From Silurus meridionalis (taxonomy: Eukaryota; Chordata; Actinopteri; Siluriformes; Siluridae), in NCBI RefSeq assembly GCF_014805685.1, contig NC_060902.1, positions 3,342,786 through 3,406,785 on the forward strand: a DNA stretch of 64,000 nt, read 5' to 3'. The notes below the pieces were generated by a model. The model had not been told where the DNA came from and did no database searches. It worked only from the letters and a program-made list of their open reading frames with translations. Made by a program: the position numbers and the translations under genes. This document shows positions 24,681-40,072 of this stretch, piece after piece (positions within the stretch are counted from its first letter, which is position 1; every line of letters begins with the position of its first letter).

Positions 24681-27320
24681 GTGTATTTGTTTATTCGGCT
24701 TTTGCACATTTTTTAATGCCATAACCTTATAACCTTCTCCTTGTATCTTTACAACATTGTCTGCACATTTTTCACTGCCGTAGACGTATAACTATTTACT
24801 TGTAATTTTCAAAAGTGTCTACACATCTCTTTACTGCTATAGACTTTATATTTATTTACTGTACATATATTTATATGTTGTACATATACTTACATATTTA
24901 TCTGCACTTGTCAATTTGAACAAATGCTACTATTTGCACTTTTGGTAGATGCTAAACTGCATTTGGTTGCTGTCTCCCTGTACTATGCAATGACAATAAT
25001 AATAATAATAATAATAATAAACAGACACCCTGTTGTCTGTGCACCAAAAACACATTAGATCAATATCTCGCCAGCCATTTCCTTGTATACACTCACTTTT
25101 TAATTACTTTTTTGGCGACTCAGATGTTTGGGATCTCCGTTTACAGGAGCAAACGTAGCATCACCTTGCGAAATGTCGCTTCACTGTGAGCTGGATTGTT
25201 CAGCAAGGTTCACTGACATGTGCTGTCTGCTTCACCTTGTTTCTAATTGTAGGCTTCAAGGCCACTGTGGTCGTGGTTCTTTGACCCTGAATCTCGTTAT
25301 AGACCACCACAAAACACTTTTGCTGCTTATAATGTCCTATTAAACCATTAAAGATGCAAATGATGATTAAACTCATTTAAATAGGTTAATATAGAGGTTA
25401 ATATAGGCCCTTAATATTTTAGGGGTCGTTGATATTGTAAAATTATATATAACCATACACCAACAACTGAACACAATATTCCTATTTAACAGCAGCCAAT
25501 GATAAATAGAGAACTGCACCTTTTAGTTATGCAGAGTAACTTTTTAAGTTGGTGAACGATAAGGAAAATACCTAAAAAGATTTTTTTCCAGTTCCTGTCA
25601 AAAATTTGGAAACACCTAGTCTTTAATTTTTAATGACACACATGCTTGTTTCTTTTGTTTCTATGCAACAAACTTGGTATACAACAAAAAACGCTCACAA
25701 AAACTGGACAATGAATGAGTGAAAGTAAGCTCTGTGGACAGATGAGGCCAAATATGACATATCTGCCTCAAGCAGAAAAACATATGTAAGCCAGAGAACA
25801 GGAGAGATGACGTCAGCAAGCTGTTTCACCCCCACATTGGAACCAACTTCACTATACGACAAGACAATGAGCCGAATCATACATTTGAGCTCTGTAAACA
25901 TTATCTAGGGTGCAAACATTCAGCTGGAATGTTATAGATTGTTATGGCCTACCCAGTTACTACACCTAAATCCAGTTGAACTGCATTGGGATGAACTGGA
26001 TTACAAAGTCAGAAAAATATCTCCAGCTAGCTAAGAACATCTTTAGCAGGTTTTTTTTTGGCAAGGCATGACATTTCAGTATTTCAAGTATTTCAGCTGA
26101 ATGTTTGGAGAAACGAACTGTCTGGATGCCAAGCGTGTGTAAAGCTGTTATTCATGCTAAGGGAGGATTCTTCGTTGAAAATAAGGTTTAGCATCTGTAC
26201 ATTTATATTTATGTTTTGGTCAAAGGAAATCTTCATACTGTCAAATGACCTAGTTTGTCAAAAACCATAAAGACTTTCCAAACTTTTGACAAACGCTGTA
26301 TAATATATAATAGGAAATCAAACGGGAAGGTATCTTTCAGTTACTTTGAGTAACGTTGTAAATTGTTGAACACTGAAGAAGTGAAGATACCTGGAAACGC
26401 GCATCATATACATATATCATTAATCTAATTTACTGTAGTAATAATATCATTCAGTTTTATCCTTATTTAAAATTCGAAATTATGCATGCATTGTGCTTTG
26501 TTTGGAAATTGGGCATTTTCAAATCATACTATTAGATTACAAAAGATAATTTAGCTTGCTAAATGCTGGTAACAAGCTCATATGTATCTCTCATTAATCA
26601 TGCGATTTCTGTATTTAAATCTCAATTTACATTGCCATAAGCCTATTAAACATTTTATGCCTGTCTTCTAGAACAACCATGATTTGTCCATTGCTAGCTG
26701 AATTTTCCTGCTATCTACAGGAGTGCCGAGGTACCCGTAGATAATTCTGTTCTGATACCTATAAACCTTCAGCCTAATTGGTGCCATTATAAGATAATCT
26801 CATACCTAAGCCTCATTAGATTCCTCATGTACTGAGAATGTGCATGTATTAAACAGCAAACTTACAGTTAATGTAATGCAGATATGATATCAAATGACCC
26901 TCGTTTATAATTAGGTCCCACAGCATATGTCTTGTGCAGAAGCCTGGCTCATGTCAGTAGATATGATGAGCTTGTAAGCCTCGGGGTCACATGTGTGATC
27001 TGGGCTGATTGTTCACCTGTTGCCTTATCAACAAGTGTGCATGTCTCAGGCTTTCTCTCTGGACAGTACGTCCATGTTTTTTTGTCTATTCTAACAGAGC
27101 TTAAATGACCCCAGAGCTGAGACAGAAGCAGCCGAGCGTACTCAATCATAAGCTTTGTACTAATCCCAGCTGAAAGTGTTCAGAAATCTCTTTTAACCGG
27201 GTGTGACTGGGGAGCTGTGCTAGTGACGAGGGAGGATTATTAAAGTCTTCCTAGATACGTTTTTGTGCTCATGAATGTGTCTCCAGAATGCCTGACTCCT
27301 AAGTCTCGTACAAGATTATG

Positions 27321-27386
<66 letters not shown>

Positions 27387-27956
27387 TCTCTATTTAACTA
27401 TGGATATATCTTGGTATTATTATTATTGAACCTTTTCAATGTTTATACACCATTTACATGAATGCCCTCATTTTATTGTACATCTCTGTCATTTTACAGT
27501 CTGTTCTGATTTTCAATCTTCTTCCACTTACTATTATTATTATTCAGAGTCTAAACTCTACTCCTCCTATAGCTTTCAAGCTGCAGGCATAAAACTCACC
27601 ACAGGTCTTAATCTTACTTACTGTAATAACTGAAACAGAAATCTGATTTTCCCAACACTGAAGTTCAAACTGTCCAAAATCCCCTTTTGACCCACATTAG
27701 AAATTTTGGGCCGTTGTTATTCCTAAACCTTTCAAACTACTTTTACTGAAATCTTTTATTTAGGATGATCGTGTTTAAATTTTTTCATAGAGGGTGACCA
27801 AATATCATGAAAGCTCCCATAAACGTAGACTGAAGGAATGTTCAGAGCCTGGATTGGAATTTGTACAATTACGGATACACCTGCATGCCTGAAGGCCCTT
27901 TTCTCTACCTCACACTTTGTCAGTGTACCTGTTCTACAACTATATCTATCTATCTT

Positions 27957-28020
<64 letters not shown>

Positions 28021-28044
28021 ACTATCTGTCTATCTGTCTATCTG

Positions 28045-28135
<91 letters not shown>

Positions 28136-28161
28136 AAACATTACAAGAGTAATTCATAAAA

Positions 28162-28223
<62 letters not shown>

Positions 28224-31105
28224 TATAAGTATGCAGTATATAATAGATATTTTATGGTGACCTTTTCATCAAGGAGATGTTTATGTAACGTTAATGGAAT
28301 GAGTCTCCAGCATCAGCATCTTGTTACAGATGAATTATTAGAGGGTAGTCTTGAAATTCAATATAGATGCATTTTCTAGTATTAACATTCGACAAGTTAT
28401 ATTTAAGCTTAAGCAGCAGTGCTGCTTTTTGAAATGTTCTCATTAGTTTGTTTGTTTGAATCGAAAGTAAAGTCAGGTGATGTTTCTGAAATACCATAGA
28501 GGAGTCATGAAAGTGAAATTCATGAGTAAAAATAGCAGGGATTCCACAATTTCCTCTTGAGAACTAAAAAGAAAATCACACACTAACCTCTATTTTGTGT
28601 GCTATTGTTATCGTGTTAGAATATAAACTTCCACAAATGCATAATTTGTGTTCTTATGAGGTACCCTATCAGAATAGCCATTGTGATTTACTAGTTGAGT
28701 TGTGTAAATTTTTGGAAGTTTCTACAGGAAAACCCCAGGCAACTTTTCTTATTACAGGTCATTATGTCATTGTTGCATGCCTACTTTCATTGGTGTGGGA
28801 GATTTCTCGGTTTGAATGCTGGGGAAACTCCCCCTTACTGATGCAGCTTCATGGTGGAAGTTACATCAAGCCGCATGTACTTTGGGTCGACATTTGGAGT
28901 GAGAGATTTAAATGTATTTCTTTTTTGTAAGCTTCAAAACCTCACCATCACACCCATGGGTGAGGTTTCCCTGATCTGGTGCTTGCTCCAGTTTGACAAT
29001 GCCCTAGTGCACAACACCAGCTCGATGAATATATGATTTTGTTTAGAGGTCGTCTAATTCATTGGTTTTGCCGATTAATCGACGATTGATGGAACTATCT
29101 GCTATAAGCAAAAATGTATACCGATAGTTTTTCCGGGTTGCGTTATAAAGTACAAGAGCAGCCTTTAGAGGCGAATCACTGACACCACATGCTCTTTATT
29201 TAAAGTGTCTTTTAAAATTCACTTTGGATGTAACTGTTTTTATTTATTTGAAGTGTTAACTTTTGGTTTCAGTTTGAATGCATGTATGTTATTTTCCTTA
29301 ATATTTATAATATAATTCATATATTCATATATATTTAATTTAACACATTTTCATGATTCAGTACTGTTTTTTTGTAATAAAGTTCAGTACTTTTTTTTTT
29401 TTTTATCACTTGATTAATCCTTTATCAGGTAGTACGATTTAACCTGGCTCTTGGTATTGGTAAAATCCACTTTCAGACAACTTGTAGTTTTTACATGGTT
29501 GGAGTGAAATTTGTCCCAAAATGGCACGAAAAGTGGAATGGGATGTTCAAAAAGCCCATACAAATCTAAAAATTAGGTGTCCACAAACATTTGCCTATAT
29601 AAGTTTATGATTATAAGGATATTGAATTGAATTGATGAATTAATGAAGATGAATTGGGTATTGCTGTGCCATGGCACTGAAACACAAAAACAAATAATTT
29701 CGGAGATATAATTGTACGATTAATTTTTTTGTATCACTTCCCATCAAGTAACAAACGTCTATGAAAACACTACCTGCTTTCATAGCAATAGTGTATAAGG
29801 ATGTGAAAGCAGGTATTTGAGGTAGAGACTGTGAAGACATTTTAAATTTACATTTCTATGGCATTTGGCAGACCCTCTTCTCCAGAACGACTAACAACTG
29901 AGCATGTTGAGGGTTAAGGGCCTTGCTCAAGAGCTCAGAAGTGGCAGCTTGGTGGTGCTGGGATTTGAACTGTGTGACCCTCTGATGTAGAGTCCAATGC
30001 CTTAACAACTAAGGTACCACCTCCCCCCCTTGAGTGGTAAAAACACCAACCACTCATTAAAAAAAAAAAAATTCGGTTGAGGCTACTGGAAGTTAAAATA
30101 TATTACACTTAAAATAATGTAACGACAAAAATGTACTTATCTACAGCTATTCAAATATAAGCACACTGCTCTATGCCATCAGCATGTAAACCAGATCTTA
30201 ATGCAGCTGGGGTTGTGCACATTGGCATTGTCATGCTAGAGCAAATTTGGGTCTTATACTTCAAGTAAGGACATCCTGCAACTTTGGGGTAACATTTTGT
30301 GGATGAACCGCTTTTACCAATTTAAATAATTAACAATATCTGGGAGATACTGTAAAGATATATACTGTAAATGCTATTCAGTAAGTGCTGACATGTCAAA
30401 TGCAAATCCAGTCTCCAGTGTGGATCTTTTGAAGTTATTTATTTGTTATCGTCCAGCCTTCCACCCTCCGCTCGACAAACACATATATGATTCGACCAAT
30501 TTGATCAATAGACAGTAATAAATAATATTGTAGTATAAATGTTAGTTTTTTTTTCACAGTAGCTTGGCTATCACAATATTGTTCAATGCTCATTTTCCGT
30601 GTTTTCTGCGTTACTTCTAAATGGAATAAAACTCTACCATGGCGTTGCTGAATTCGCAATTCTGATTGGTCAGAAGTTTTCAAAGAATTTACTCTTAACC
30701 TCTGATATTGGTTTTAGCTATAATGTTTACATTGATTTATTTGTTCTGTCTAACAACCTAACCAGCCAATTGGTTGTAAAAATAATAAAAAAAAAGTTGA
30801 ATAACAGGTATAAAACGTCCAGATTTGCTGTTTTTGGGACACCATGAGATTATTGATAATTCTTTTTATTTTACTGCCTAGTAAAAAAAAAGCCTCATAT
30901 TGTGGCCTACAGCACCTCTTTTACCAAAGGTTTAAATCTACAACTGTTTTCTGATTGAACCGAAAGGATTTATAAAGAGAGGGAAGTTCCGTTTGTAAGA
31001 GGGTTCATTTTAAAACTACACATTCCTACACTTTGTTAATGCCATTCATAATGTTGGCAATTCTCTAATTTTGGATCTGCAGCTGTCCCTAGATTAGATT
31101 TGTAT

Positions 31106-31179
<74 letters not shown>

Positions 31180-31201
31180 CTTCTTTCTTTCTTTCTTTCT
31201 T

Positions 31202-31264
<63 letters not shown>

Positions 31265-33944
31265 CTACTCTCTCTCTATTTCTCCTCACCACCTGTCAAC
31301 TGACACAGAAGCTCATGGGCTCTCTCAGCTGTGATGAAAAAGCCTGTCATAAAGCACCAGGTGGATTTTTGCCTACGCTGCCTTATCATCAGTAACTCGC
31401 TTCTTTTTTTTTTTGCTCTACACAGGCTTCATCCTGAAAAGACTTATGTCCTCCCAGTCATGATTCACACCGATACAGCATGTGCTAGAACCGATAGCTG
31501 GGTATGAATTGCGCTTAAGGCGACTATTGGATTATGAGCACATTCATGGTGTCAGAACACAGTGTCTTTCCTTTTTCTGATCGCTTTTCCAAGTCAAAAC
31601 ATTTCTCAAGAGTTGTGTATACTCTTCACATACAGATTTAATTATGTAAATGATATTTTTAACAAACAATTGTCCATAAACTCCTAAATATTTGTTTAAC
31701 CACAACTTTCGGTCTCTGGAAAGTCTGGAAAGCTTATAGCTTTTATGTAAAAATGGATGAACGGATGGCAAAATTGAACTAAAAAAATGCTAATCGTGCT
31801 AAAATCTGCTACACACCCTCCACCCATCTGATTTGCCAGGAAGATAAACTGGTAGCTATAGCACTATATTGCATTCTAGATTCAAATCCGAACAAAAAAT
31901 TAAGCATCTCAAATCAGACATAATCTATACTCTAATGATCGTTTTCTTATTCGAGTCTTATCATTTCACATTTACACTTCAGTGTCTAATATCTGATACT
32001 ACGATCAGGCATACCTTTGCCATCAATCAGGCATAACATTATGACCACCTTTAGAATAATGTGTTGTGTTTGCTGCCAAAACATTGCTGACTACCGAAAT
32101 TAAACCGAATCATGACTTAAAAAAACGTTTTTTCCAATTCCGTGTACCGTAACACCCCTAGGAGCTCGTCTGTTGGATCGGACCACACAATCCAGCCTTT
32201 GCTTCCCACGTGCATCACTGAACCTTGGCCGTCCATGACCCTGTCGCCAGTTCACCACTGTTTCTTCCTCAAACCACTTTTGATAGATACTGACCACTGC
32301 AGACCAGGAACATCCCACAAGAGTTGCAGTATTGGAGATGCTCTGACCCAGTCGTCTATTTTTGTAAATCACAATCATAATTGTCAAACTCGCCAAAATC
32401 CTTACGCTTGTACATTTTTCCTGCTTGTAACACACCATCTTTGAGGACAAAATGGTCTCTTGCTGCCTAATAAATCCCACCCACTAACAGGTGCCATGAT
32501 GAACAGATAATCAGTGTTATTCACTTTAACAGTCATAATGATATAACGTCATAATACTATGCCTGGTCTATGTGTATGATCCTGCTCTTGCACTATTGTG
32601 TGCTCAAACCCTATAGTAACCTGCAATTTGCAGATGAGAACAAAATACAAGGATATCACCCAGGCACGCTGATGTGGTTTAGGAACCGTGTGACCAACTG
32701 TAATCTTTAAACATAAACACTTTAACGTTAGGTGGGCGGCTGTCGTGGAGAACAGATTGTTCTGTCCCTAAAGACCTCAGCTCCAAAAAGATACATTTAT
32801 ACCAGAATCCAAAACTCCTGATAAGATTCGTATGTGCTTTTTGATCATCCCATTACACATTTAGTCCCCATTTGATGTTATAATAACCTCCACTCTTCTG
32901 GGAAGATGTTCCAGTAGATTTTGGAGTGTGCTTATAAGATTTGTGCCAAGGGTGTTGATGTACAGTAGGGGAGTTGAGGAGGCCTGGAGTGCAGTCAGCA
33001 TTCCAATTCATGCCAAAGGTGTTCAGTGGTGTTGAAGTCAGAGTTCTATAGCAGGCCACTCAAGATCTTCAACTCAAATTTTATAAACCATATCTTCTTG
33101 GAGCTGGCTTTGTGCACAGGAGCATTGTCTTGCTGGAACAGACTTAGGTCTTCTAATTCAAGTGAAGTGGAAATGTTATATTTGCACGTCCAGAGACATC
33201 CTATACATTTGTGTGCCAACAGTTCTATGGTATAAGAAACCGCACAGGAGGCAGAATTGAAGATGCAGCGATTTTCATTGGGAGTGATGAGGCTTGATAG
33301 GATTAGAGTGAGTTTATTAGAGGGACTGTGTGCAGGTAGGGCGTTTTGGACGCAAGGAGAGAGAGGCATGAATTACATGGTTTGGACATGTGCAGAGGAG
33401 GGACATGGGGTATATTGATAGAAGAATGGAGGATGGAGCCACCAGGCAGGAGGAAAAGAGGAAGGCCAAGGAGGAGGTTTATGGATGTGGTGAGGGACGA
33501 CATGCAGGTAGCTGGTTTGAAAGAGGCGAATGTGGAGGACAGGGGGGAATGGAGATGAATGATCTGCTGTGCGACCCCTAATGAGAACATATGGGGTTTG
33601 TTTGATAACAGTTTTCCATAAGTTGTAAATTGACCAGTTTTCTTTTCAGCTCAGGGAAACTTGTTGAAAATGTTGCTCATGCTAATCAGACTTGTGATAC
33701 AGGCGTAACTGAATGACGAAGAAAAGTATTTTTTTTTCATTTGATGATGTAGCAGTGAAATACTGGGCACTGGTAAAGGTAAACTGGGGCAACGAAGGAT
33801 TTTATGTTAAATACGATGTAGATGTTTGTGTAGAAGTTGTTGCTTTGTGTCTGAGGTAAGCTGAACTTGTGAGGTGGAGTGTCATGGGACATGATGTAAT
33901 GTTTAGTCTCATTCCGCCTACATGTCAGTGTGTATCCAGGTTTG

Positions 33945-33990
<46 letters not shown>

Positions 33991-34070
33991 CATGTTTTTA
34001 AATGTTGGTGAGAACCAAATGTCCCCACAATGATAGGAATAGGTTTGACCTTGTGGGGACTGGTTTCCCA

Positions 34071-34130
<60 letters not shown>

Positions 34131-34211
34131 GGCTCAGGCTTCCTTTTCTGCTAAGTGGAACACTGATGTAGTTGGAAAGAGTGAACAACAGGTCCCGCAG
34201 GACTGATAGGG

Positions 34212-34259
<48 letters not shown>

Positions 34260-35771
34260 GCCCAGAGCCAAAAGTAGTTACACTGCGATTACCATCATCA
34301 GCTTCCACTTGCCCTTGTATACTCCGTCTCTCATTCAAAGCAGGAAAAAAGAGACGTTACACAGCAGTTCCCCACAGGCACAACAGAACGATACTGCTCA
34401 CAAAAGGGCAGTGTTTTAAATCAGAAAATCAGCTGACTAAAATATTCAACGTGTAAAAACCTGCTAAGAGGATTAAATCTTGGGAATCTTTTAAGTGCAC
34501 ATGAACAGCCTGCTTTTCTCTCCGAGAAGCATACAACCTATACTCACAGGCACTCTAAACCTAAACTTCTTGGAAAACGTGAAGAACATCTCACACCCTC
34601 ATAAAGCCCTCACACACCCTTGCCATTTTCGGATCCCGCCTGCCGACAGAGTCCATGCCATAAACGTTTGCTGTTAACTTTCAAGACACAGATTGTACAT
34701 GTGATCATGGCATAATCATACTGCAGATACTTTGCAGGATTTAGCAGCATGGGTTTGTGCAAAACTCGGCACTGTTACTCGCATTATGTGCCATTCTGGA
34801 ATTTGACGGTATGATGACACCAGAATCTAGTTAGTAGTGCAAATATTTAACCCAGTTTTTAATTATTTAATGTATCATGTATGTTTTTTGCTTTCATGTT
34901 TTCATGTTTAATGCTCACCACTATGTAGTTTCGCTTCTTTGAAGTTCATGTGCCTATACAGATGTGTGTCTGTCACCGGAGCCACTCTGTAGCTTTTTTA
35001 TTTTCCATGTGCAGGTTGAATGACCTTTATAGGAATGATACAAATTTTTTTTAACATCCCTTTTCTCAGAAATGTCTTGCGTAATTCAGTTTCAATGAAC
35101 TCCTGTATGAGTTCCTGTATTTGCAGCATCAGAGTTTGTTGCAGTGTTCACGCTTTGCCAGCAGAGGGAGATAGATCATTAGATAGAGAGATGATCTGAG
35201 GACAGATTTTTGGTAAATCATAGATGATCTGTTGTACACATCTACTCCAAATAATACATGTAACAGTTGGCAAACGGCTTTGTTTGTACAGAAACTAAGA
35301 CATTTCGGGTCTTGCTGTTATTAGAAGAACGTCAGTTTTGGAGTGGTGACAGTAATTCTGTGCACATGAGGCCACATCACACCAACCCGGCATCGATCAG
35401 TTTTCTCTAACAGCAAGCCACATTGTGTTTTTATTGCTAAGTAGCTGTAAACCCCCAAAAAAAACCCAAAACAACAAATAACATATTAAATGCTAGTCAT
35501 TTCCAGATTTTTGCCTTTAATCGTGAAGACAGAAAAGTCTGGAGTCACAGGCAGACATTTATTGTGAAGGCGGGAAGAGATTAATGAGATTGAGAAATTA
35601 ATCTGAGGGACGGTTATTTTGTTTGTGAGTTCCAGAGATGTTGATTAGCTTTATGACGGACAGCTTTTGAAAGAGATAAAAAGGAAGAGAAGAAGCTTTG
35701 TTTCTGTTACTGTTGTCATGGCAGCTTTTTTTTGTTTTTTTTTTTGTCTCAGAGACAGTATGCAGGGAAAA

Positions 35772-35834
<63 letters not shown>

Positions 35835-38800
35835 GTGCGTGTGTGTGTGTGTGCGTGTGTTTCCTCTGCAGGTAAAAGGCCAGAGTTCAGGAAACAGCTT
35901 TATTATGTTCTCTTTACTGACAAAAAAAAAAAAAAAAATCGAAAGTTTACCCTTCCTCTTCTTTTTTTTTTTAAACTGTTCACCTGGAAAAAAATCATTC
36001 AGAGTGAAATATTTTTTCTGCTTCAGAATGACAGCTTCTAGAAATATGAAGGCACAAAACAACAATCACTTTTCTAATAATAGAGTCACTTCACACTTCG
36101 TTGCAAAACTTAACATGCAACATCTTTATTCTAACTGACAATTTAAGCGATCGGCCCATTAATCAGTTTTGGGTTTTTTTGTGCTTTGAGTAGATACCGC
36201 CCAAAAAAAGAGTCGATCCACTAAAAAGACTCGAGTTGATTTCCAAAAAGTCTAAAAAAACGTAGATCCAATAAGAGTCGGTTGTTAAAAATGTCCACAA
36301 CAAGGAGTGATATAAATAAAATAATGGATCTACCAAAAAAAAAGAGTTGATCCACAACAGATTCCATTCTTAAGAGACGATTTCCAAAAAGTGTCGATCC
36401 ACTAAAAAAGATTCAAATCCCAAAAAGGCCATCTACACAAAAAGAGTCAATCCACAAAAAGAAAGTCGATTACCAAGAGTTGATCGTTTAAAAAGAACGA
36501 ATTCCTCAAAAGAGACAATTCCCTGAAAAAGAGTCGATTCTGAAAAAAGAGTTGATTTTCAAAAGAATCGATTCAACAAAAAGAGTCGATTCATTATTAC
36601 AAAACATATACAGCATGAAAGTGTTGAAAGGTGTCCATTTCACACACTTCAATGATTTACCTGGTTCCTTTTATTCCAACCAGACACAAAAAAAGGCAAA
36701 AAAGGTGAATCTTTTTCCATTGTGAATCGAATTCGGTGTTAACTGACTCATTTGGAATTGCAATAATCAGTTGCAGACTCACTTTATACGATGTAAGATC
36801 TATTTATTGACCCCATCACGTATGTTTCAGAGTTTGTTTGTCTGCTATACAGCAAATGCTCTGCTCTAAGTGTTAATCCTACAATCCAGCAGCTTTTTTC
36901 TTCACCTAGAATAACTGTTACCATAATAACGATAATAAACACGGCGCATATTGAGCGACATCTCGTGCTAATGCACGGCCTTGCAGAGCGTGTGTTCCTC
37001 TTTGGGCTGTTTTCACATGTGGCAGTGTTTATAGGGCGCTCAAGGCACAGAGGTCTTTCTCATGAGCCGAGTGCATAATTACAGGACAGCTCACTTAATC
37101 TCTGCTGGCTTTTCTGACTGAAATTAAAACATCCACACACAGTTGCTCTCATGCAAACCCGCGTTCTGCTTTCATGTTCTCCCACTGTGGAACTGCGGGC
37201 TGGCTTTGGAATAAAGTCGCGTTTCAGGACTAATTTTTCACGAGAGACTCGGGTTTGAAATTGTGAAAAATTGCTTTTGTCTTGCTAGATATATGAATGG
37301 TTTTTCTCTCTTTAATGTCCGCAAATATTCAGCAAATAGTCACTTAATATCGTTTTCATCTGATCATAATAAACTGCATTTTGTATTATTCAAAGATAAA
37401 TTAGCGCACGACTGCAGTAACGAGCGATAACAGGAACTAGGAGGTTTTGTCAACATCCAACACTTTACATGTTAATAGAAATAGAGAAAATCTGTGTTAT
37501 TTTTTAATAGCTAAATTATGTACATTTACATGTACAATGTACATTATTCATGCAAAAATGTGTGGACATTTGACCGTAAGATTCGTATTTGCGTTTTATA
37601 CACCCCATTCCACATTAAATCCACATTCGCTGTTTGATTTTGGAGTGTGGTTGTGGAGATTTCTTCAGCCATAAGGGTGTTAGTAAAGTGAGGTACTCAT
37701 GTAGGTGAGGTGAGGAAGTCTGGGGTGCAGTCAGCGTTTCAACACGTGTAAAGGTGTTAAATAGGTGTAATAGCGGAGCGCTATAAAGGGGAGATCTTCC
37801 ACTCCAACCCATGTAAAGCATATCTTCATGGTGATGGCTTTGTGCACATTCTGGAACAGGTTTGGTTCTCCTAGTTCAAGTGACGGGAAAATTGTAACGC
37901 ACCCAAAGACATCCTGTACAGTTGTTTAGCTTGAACTTTGTGGTTACAGTTTGGGGATGAACCATGTACAGTACGGCTGGAAAAGTCAGGCTTTCCAATA
38001 AGTTTATGCATTGTGAGTTTTAGTGATCCAACTTGTGTTGAATTAAGTGTAAATGTAATGAGTGCTATGAATTACAACCTAACTGAAATATAGGACTTTC
38101 CCTGCAAATACAGGACTTAGGGTCACCCTGTTATCTTCCCGTGTAGCACATGTCACTTCCTGATAGGTACACCGTCCAGGAATGCTTCTCACATAGCCTG
38201 TAATGAAAGCACAAGATTTATTAGCAGGTTTTGCTTTGTGTGTGTTTTTAACCTCACTGCTTGGAAACCCAAGAGTCCTGTTTTAAAAAAGCACAGAACG
38301 GAATGTACCGAAGTAAGGTGTTTCCAAAATTGTACATCTTAATTCTTCACTGTAATTGCTGTAGAATGCAAGTTTACTAACCACTAGAGGGGGTCTTGAT
38401 GCAAGGACGAGCGAGGAAAGGGAAAAATGTTTATTCCAGTCGAAGACTACATTGGCAGACGAAAAACAAGCCGTTGTTCATCTCATTACCTACACAAGGA
38501 TTTGTGCTACTTTCACTTTTTAAACAAAAATATACTTTTGGTCATCAGTATTTTGCTATTGTCATGTCTGGCAGCGGCTTTTTTTATTTTATTTTTTTTA
38601 TTTTTTTATCTTTGAGCGCTTCTATGAATTCCTTCTTGAAATATATTTCCGTCTCCCTAGTGCAGGGGGCAAACAAACTTGAGGCAGGAGTGGGTGAACT
38701 TGTGCATTAACCACCTCCACTCGAGAGCTGATTACACAGCACCTTGGCCGAATCACACCATGGAATAAAAGCCTAAGCGCACGAAGGGTGAGTGGGTATG

Positions 38801-39689
38801 ACAGCAAGCAGTTCGGCCTACAAGTGCATATTAGTCTCTGGTGTTTACACCACAGGCTGTAGGAGGATCAGTCCATTTATGGCCATTTCCTGACCTCAGG
38901 AGTCTCAGTGGGGTCCAGGACAGGACACTTGTTTTCAGCTCTAATATCGACTCTGTTGTTCTGCTTGGAGGAAATAGTCATAAAAAATACTTGTTGGGAT
39001 GCTATTTAGTTACATACGAATATTTTTTTTGTGTGTTTTAAAGGGCTGTCGCAATGATGAATCACAGCTTTATCATGGTATTTTAGTCCTGATTGCTGAT
39101 TCTCAGGCAATTTCCTGGTTGTACTTATGTTATCGGAATCTCGTTGCTGTTTTCCTTTTTTCACTTTATTGGAATATAAAACTAAATACAATCTGTAACA
39201 TCTGTAGTGTTTTTTTTTTTATTAGCGGTCACTACGTATAAACACTTCCCTTCTGCCTACCCTGGTCAGGGTCTCGGTGGATCTGGAGTCTTTCCCCGTA
39301 GAACACTGGAATCAAGGCAGTAGAGAATTGACCCTTGACAGGATGCCAGGTTATTACACACCTACGAGTCATTTATGCAGCCAATCTGCTTAATTTTCTG
39401 TATTTTTGGAATGATGGGAGGAAACCAGTAGCCAAGAGGAAACGCAGGATAAAACCTGAGGCCTGTGGGAGGGGGCGTAGCTGTTTCCTGTACCTGAATC
39501 AGAATAATTTATTGGTCCCATAGGAAAAATTGTTTGCAGTTGCTCACAGTAACATGAAAGTGAAGATTAAAGTGGAAAAAAAAAGAAAATGTAAAAAAAT
39601 ATACGCATGTTATATATTAAATGAAATGTAATGTGGAGCAGCATGAAATTAAATGTGTGATAGTTAAACAAGTTATTGCACATGTAACA

Positions 39690-39722
<33 letters not shown>

Positions 39723-40009
39723 GCACTGAAATTATTGAACATAATTGCCCAAGATATTAGCATTATATAAGTAGGGCATGAAACTCTATATCAAGCCTTT
39801 ACAAAACACTTGCACTGGAGACTCCTTCAGAGGAAAAATGTACAGAATACGTCACTATATGAACATTTTTAATTGTCTAATCAAAAAGAGCATGTTAATG
39901 TAAATCACTTTCTGGAACTGCTGTCTGGGTTGCGGTAATAGAAAATGAATCAATACCTTGTGACTTCAGAGTTTACACCAACTGAGAAACGAGCTACAGG
40001 GAAGTGCAA

Positions 40010-40072
<63 letters not shown>

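Noticed and set aside
27943..28134. A CRISPR-like or other spaced direct-repeat array
   Set aside because: It is an ordinary TATC tetranucleotide microsatellite without spacers, in a eukaryotic genome.
33925..34456. Open frames rich in Thr-His and Val-Cys
   Set aside because: Translations of (GT)n/(CA)n tracts; no splice or start context.
35598..36138. 146-155 residue open frames on both strands
   Set aside because: They run through a (GT)n tract and poly(A)/poly(T) runs.
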